Origin: Microbulbifer variabilis
GTDB taxonomy: Bacteria > Pseudomonadota > Gammaproteobacteria > Pseudomonadales > Cellvibrionaceae
NCBI RefSeq assembly: GCF_020524905.1
Contig: NZ_JAIVKI010000007.1
Coordinates: 62,001 to 126,000, forward strand
Direction of reading: 5' to 3'
DNA length: 64,000 nucleotides
Every line of letters starts with the position of its first letter. Within the stretch, counting starts at the first letter, position 1. Position numbers and translations under genes: made by a program. The notes under the pieces were generated by a model. It worked only from the letters and a program-made list of their open reading frames with translations, searched no databases and was not told the DNA's origin. Below are positions 62,726 through 64,000 of this stretch, one piece after another.

Positions 62726-64000
62726 TTGAATAAAATAGTATTTGTGGTATTGCTTATAGTATTTAGTGTAAAGGTCTTTGCATCAAATCCCAACGTCGAT
62801 CAGGCAAGAGTCTCTTTGCAGGTAATTAAGGAACTGACCCCATGGCCTTGGGAAGAGCCTGTTACTCCAATACTCGATGATTACCTGGCTGCTGAGTTTG
62901 ACCAATATCAGGGGCGGGCGAAATCGCTCTATATGGTCGATGAGCTAAAAATGCACAAGTGGGGGCAGTCTATTACTGAATTTACAGTGCTTGCCGAGCT
63001 TTTGTACACCTTTCAGCCAGAGGATTACCAGGAGGAGTATAGGCAGGCTTTTGAAGCCGCTATCGCAGATTTGGATCTGTTTAGGCAGGAGCTTAATGAC
63101 TTTCTGTATCCCTATGTGCCCGGTTATAACCTTAAACAACATAATCTAGTTAGGCATTTTGATGGGGAGGGTATTGTTATTGGGGTGTTCGATTTGTTTG
63201 ATCCTGTCCGCTTGCAGGAACAACGTGAGCAGTACCCAAATATCGAAGCGGAAGTTCAGTTTGGTGACCCGATCACATTCCTGCATGGCAATACCGTCAT
63301 CGATATTATCCTCGATATTGCACCTAAGGCCACCATTGTACCCATAAGTACCGAGAGTAAGACATACAATGAAGCCATGGCTTATATGCGTAGTCGAGAT
63401 GATATCAGTGTGATTAATATGAGCCGGGCCTTCCATATCACCAATGATCAGTTAGATCCAGAGTTCTCAGACCATCTATCACATATTCTACAGTCCAAAA
63501 TTTTTACCAAATCTATAGGAAATACGGGTACGGATTTGAACGGTGAGGATACGGATGTGCGTAAACGTCTGGGACTTCCCCCTTTGGGAAGTTTCTTTAC
63601 TTATGATTTGGATCTGATTAAAGCTTTCTTACTTCAAAACCAAAGCATGCAGGGTAATAAAAACCTGATGTTTGCGATTAACTTGCAACCATTTTCCGAT
63701 GAGGTATCTCTAACTGCTACCGTTCCTGGTTATAACGAGTTGGCGATCAACCGCAGCTTCGCCATCTCAGGTGATGCTGTTTACTCGGCTTCTAGCCAAA
63801 ACTTTGAATCTGGCAGTTCTTTTGCGGCCCCACAATTGGCAGCTGTAAGTGCGCTTCTATTGGATGCGGCTGACCACTATGGATACTCTAAGGATGAGGC
63901 CGTACCAATGGTTGTGCAGGCTCTTCAGGGCACGGCAAGGCACTCTCACTTGGGTGCTAATAATACTGGGCTGGGTTTTGTTGATGCTCATAAGGCCTTA
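62726..64000 (+). CDS. Divergent subtilase-family serine protease (3' end outside the window)
   Basis: An open frame of 425 residues that continues past the right edge. TTG 62726 is preceded by AAGGAA at good spacing and starts a signal peptide (NKIVFVVLLIVFSVKVFASN). An N-terminal region of ~125 residues follows, then a subtilase domain: Asp156 in GIVIGVFDLFD, His187 in FLHGNTVIDIILDIAP, oxyanion Asn266 in SIGNTGTDLNG and Ser365 in ESGSSFAAPQLAAVSALLL. The late GLGFVDAHKAL matches the usual G-G-vdA-aL ending. The Asp motif lacks the normal D-T/S-G and the His motif reads HGNTV rather than HGTHVAG, so it is a diverged member. The long N-terminal part could be a propeptide or a separate domain. 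Confidence 0.8.
   Translation, partial: MNKIVFVVLLIVFSVKVFASNPNVDQARVSLQVIKELTPWPWEEPVTPILDDYLAAEFDQYQGRAKSLYMVDELKMHKWGQSITEFTVLAELLYTFQPEDYQEEYRQAFEAAIADLDLFRQELNDFLYPYVPGYNLKQHNLVRHFDGEGIVIGVFDLFDPVRLQEQREQYPNIEAEVQFGDPITFLHGNTVIDIILDIAPKATIVPISTESKTYNEAMAYMRSRDDISVINMSRAFHITNDQLDPEFSDHLSHILQSKIFTKSIGNTGTDLNGEDTDVRKRLGLPPLGSFFTYDLDLIKAFLLQNQSMQGNKNLMFAINLQPFSDEVSLTATVPGYNELAINRSFAISGDAVYSASSQNFESGSSFAAPQLAAVSALLLDAADHYGYSKDEAVPMVVQALQGTARHSHLGANNTGLGFVDAHKAL

Overview
The window is a piece of a gammaproteobacterial chromosome. The gene order icd, cspD, clpS-clpA, infA-bpt-aat, trxB, ftsK-lolA-rarA-crcB-serS-cysG and mnmA-hflD-purB is ordinary for gammaproteobacteria. Together with several secreted proteases, a TonB-dependent receptor and heavy-metal efflux it suggests a marine, Cellvibrionales or Microbulbifer-like bacterium; that placement is inference. 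No rRNA, tRNA or CRISPR array was recognised.

Left part (1-10.4 kb): the 3' end of malate synthase G with its terminator; a long non-coding stretch; a four-gene efflux operon (FUSC permease, DUF1656 protein, HlyD-type adaptor, NodT-type outer-membrane lipoprotein); an arylamine N-acetyltransferase and NAD(P)H flavoprotein pair behind a promoter that looks MerR-controlled; and on the minus strand an 8-oxoguanine-deaminase-like amidohydrolase overlapping an MFS transporter.

Housekeeping core (10.7-33.8 kb): a minus-strand run mnmA-hflD-purB-roxA-GNAT preceded by rluE; icd; cspD; the N-degron genes clpS, clpA, bpt and aat packed with infA and trxB; a SAM methyltransferase; then ftsK, lolA, rarA, crcB, serS, cysG and a small membrane protein.

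Accessory middle (33.9-56.1 kb): a membrane-anchored penicillin-acylase-family hydrolase divergent from a TonB-dependent receptor with an unusual insertion; ergothioneine genes egtB-egtD followed by a DUF411 protein; an SLC13/ArsB-type permease; an MFS transporter; a YheT-like hydrolase; an AS3MT-type arsenite methyltransferase; an ECF sigma factor with a small zinc-finger anti-sigma candidate; two translationally coupled exported proteins; and a czcCBA-type metal efflux operon led by a Cys/His-rich exported protein.

Right edge (56.5-64 kb) is AT-rich, repeat-bearing and carries an IS5-family remnant. It encodes a kexin-like subtilase lipoprotein with Ig-like repeats and a P domain, followed by a small protein that looks like its external chaperone (as in the Aeromonas sobria ASP/ORF2 pair); a DUF1428 protein; a metzincin protease whose Met-turn lies in another frame (frameshifted); and a second, divergent subtilase that runs off the window. 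This protease island is the most interesting part of the window.
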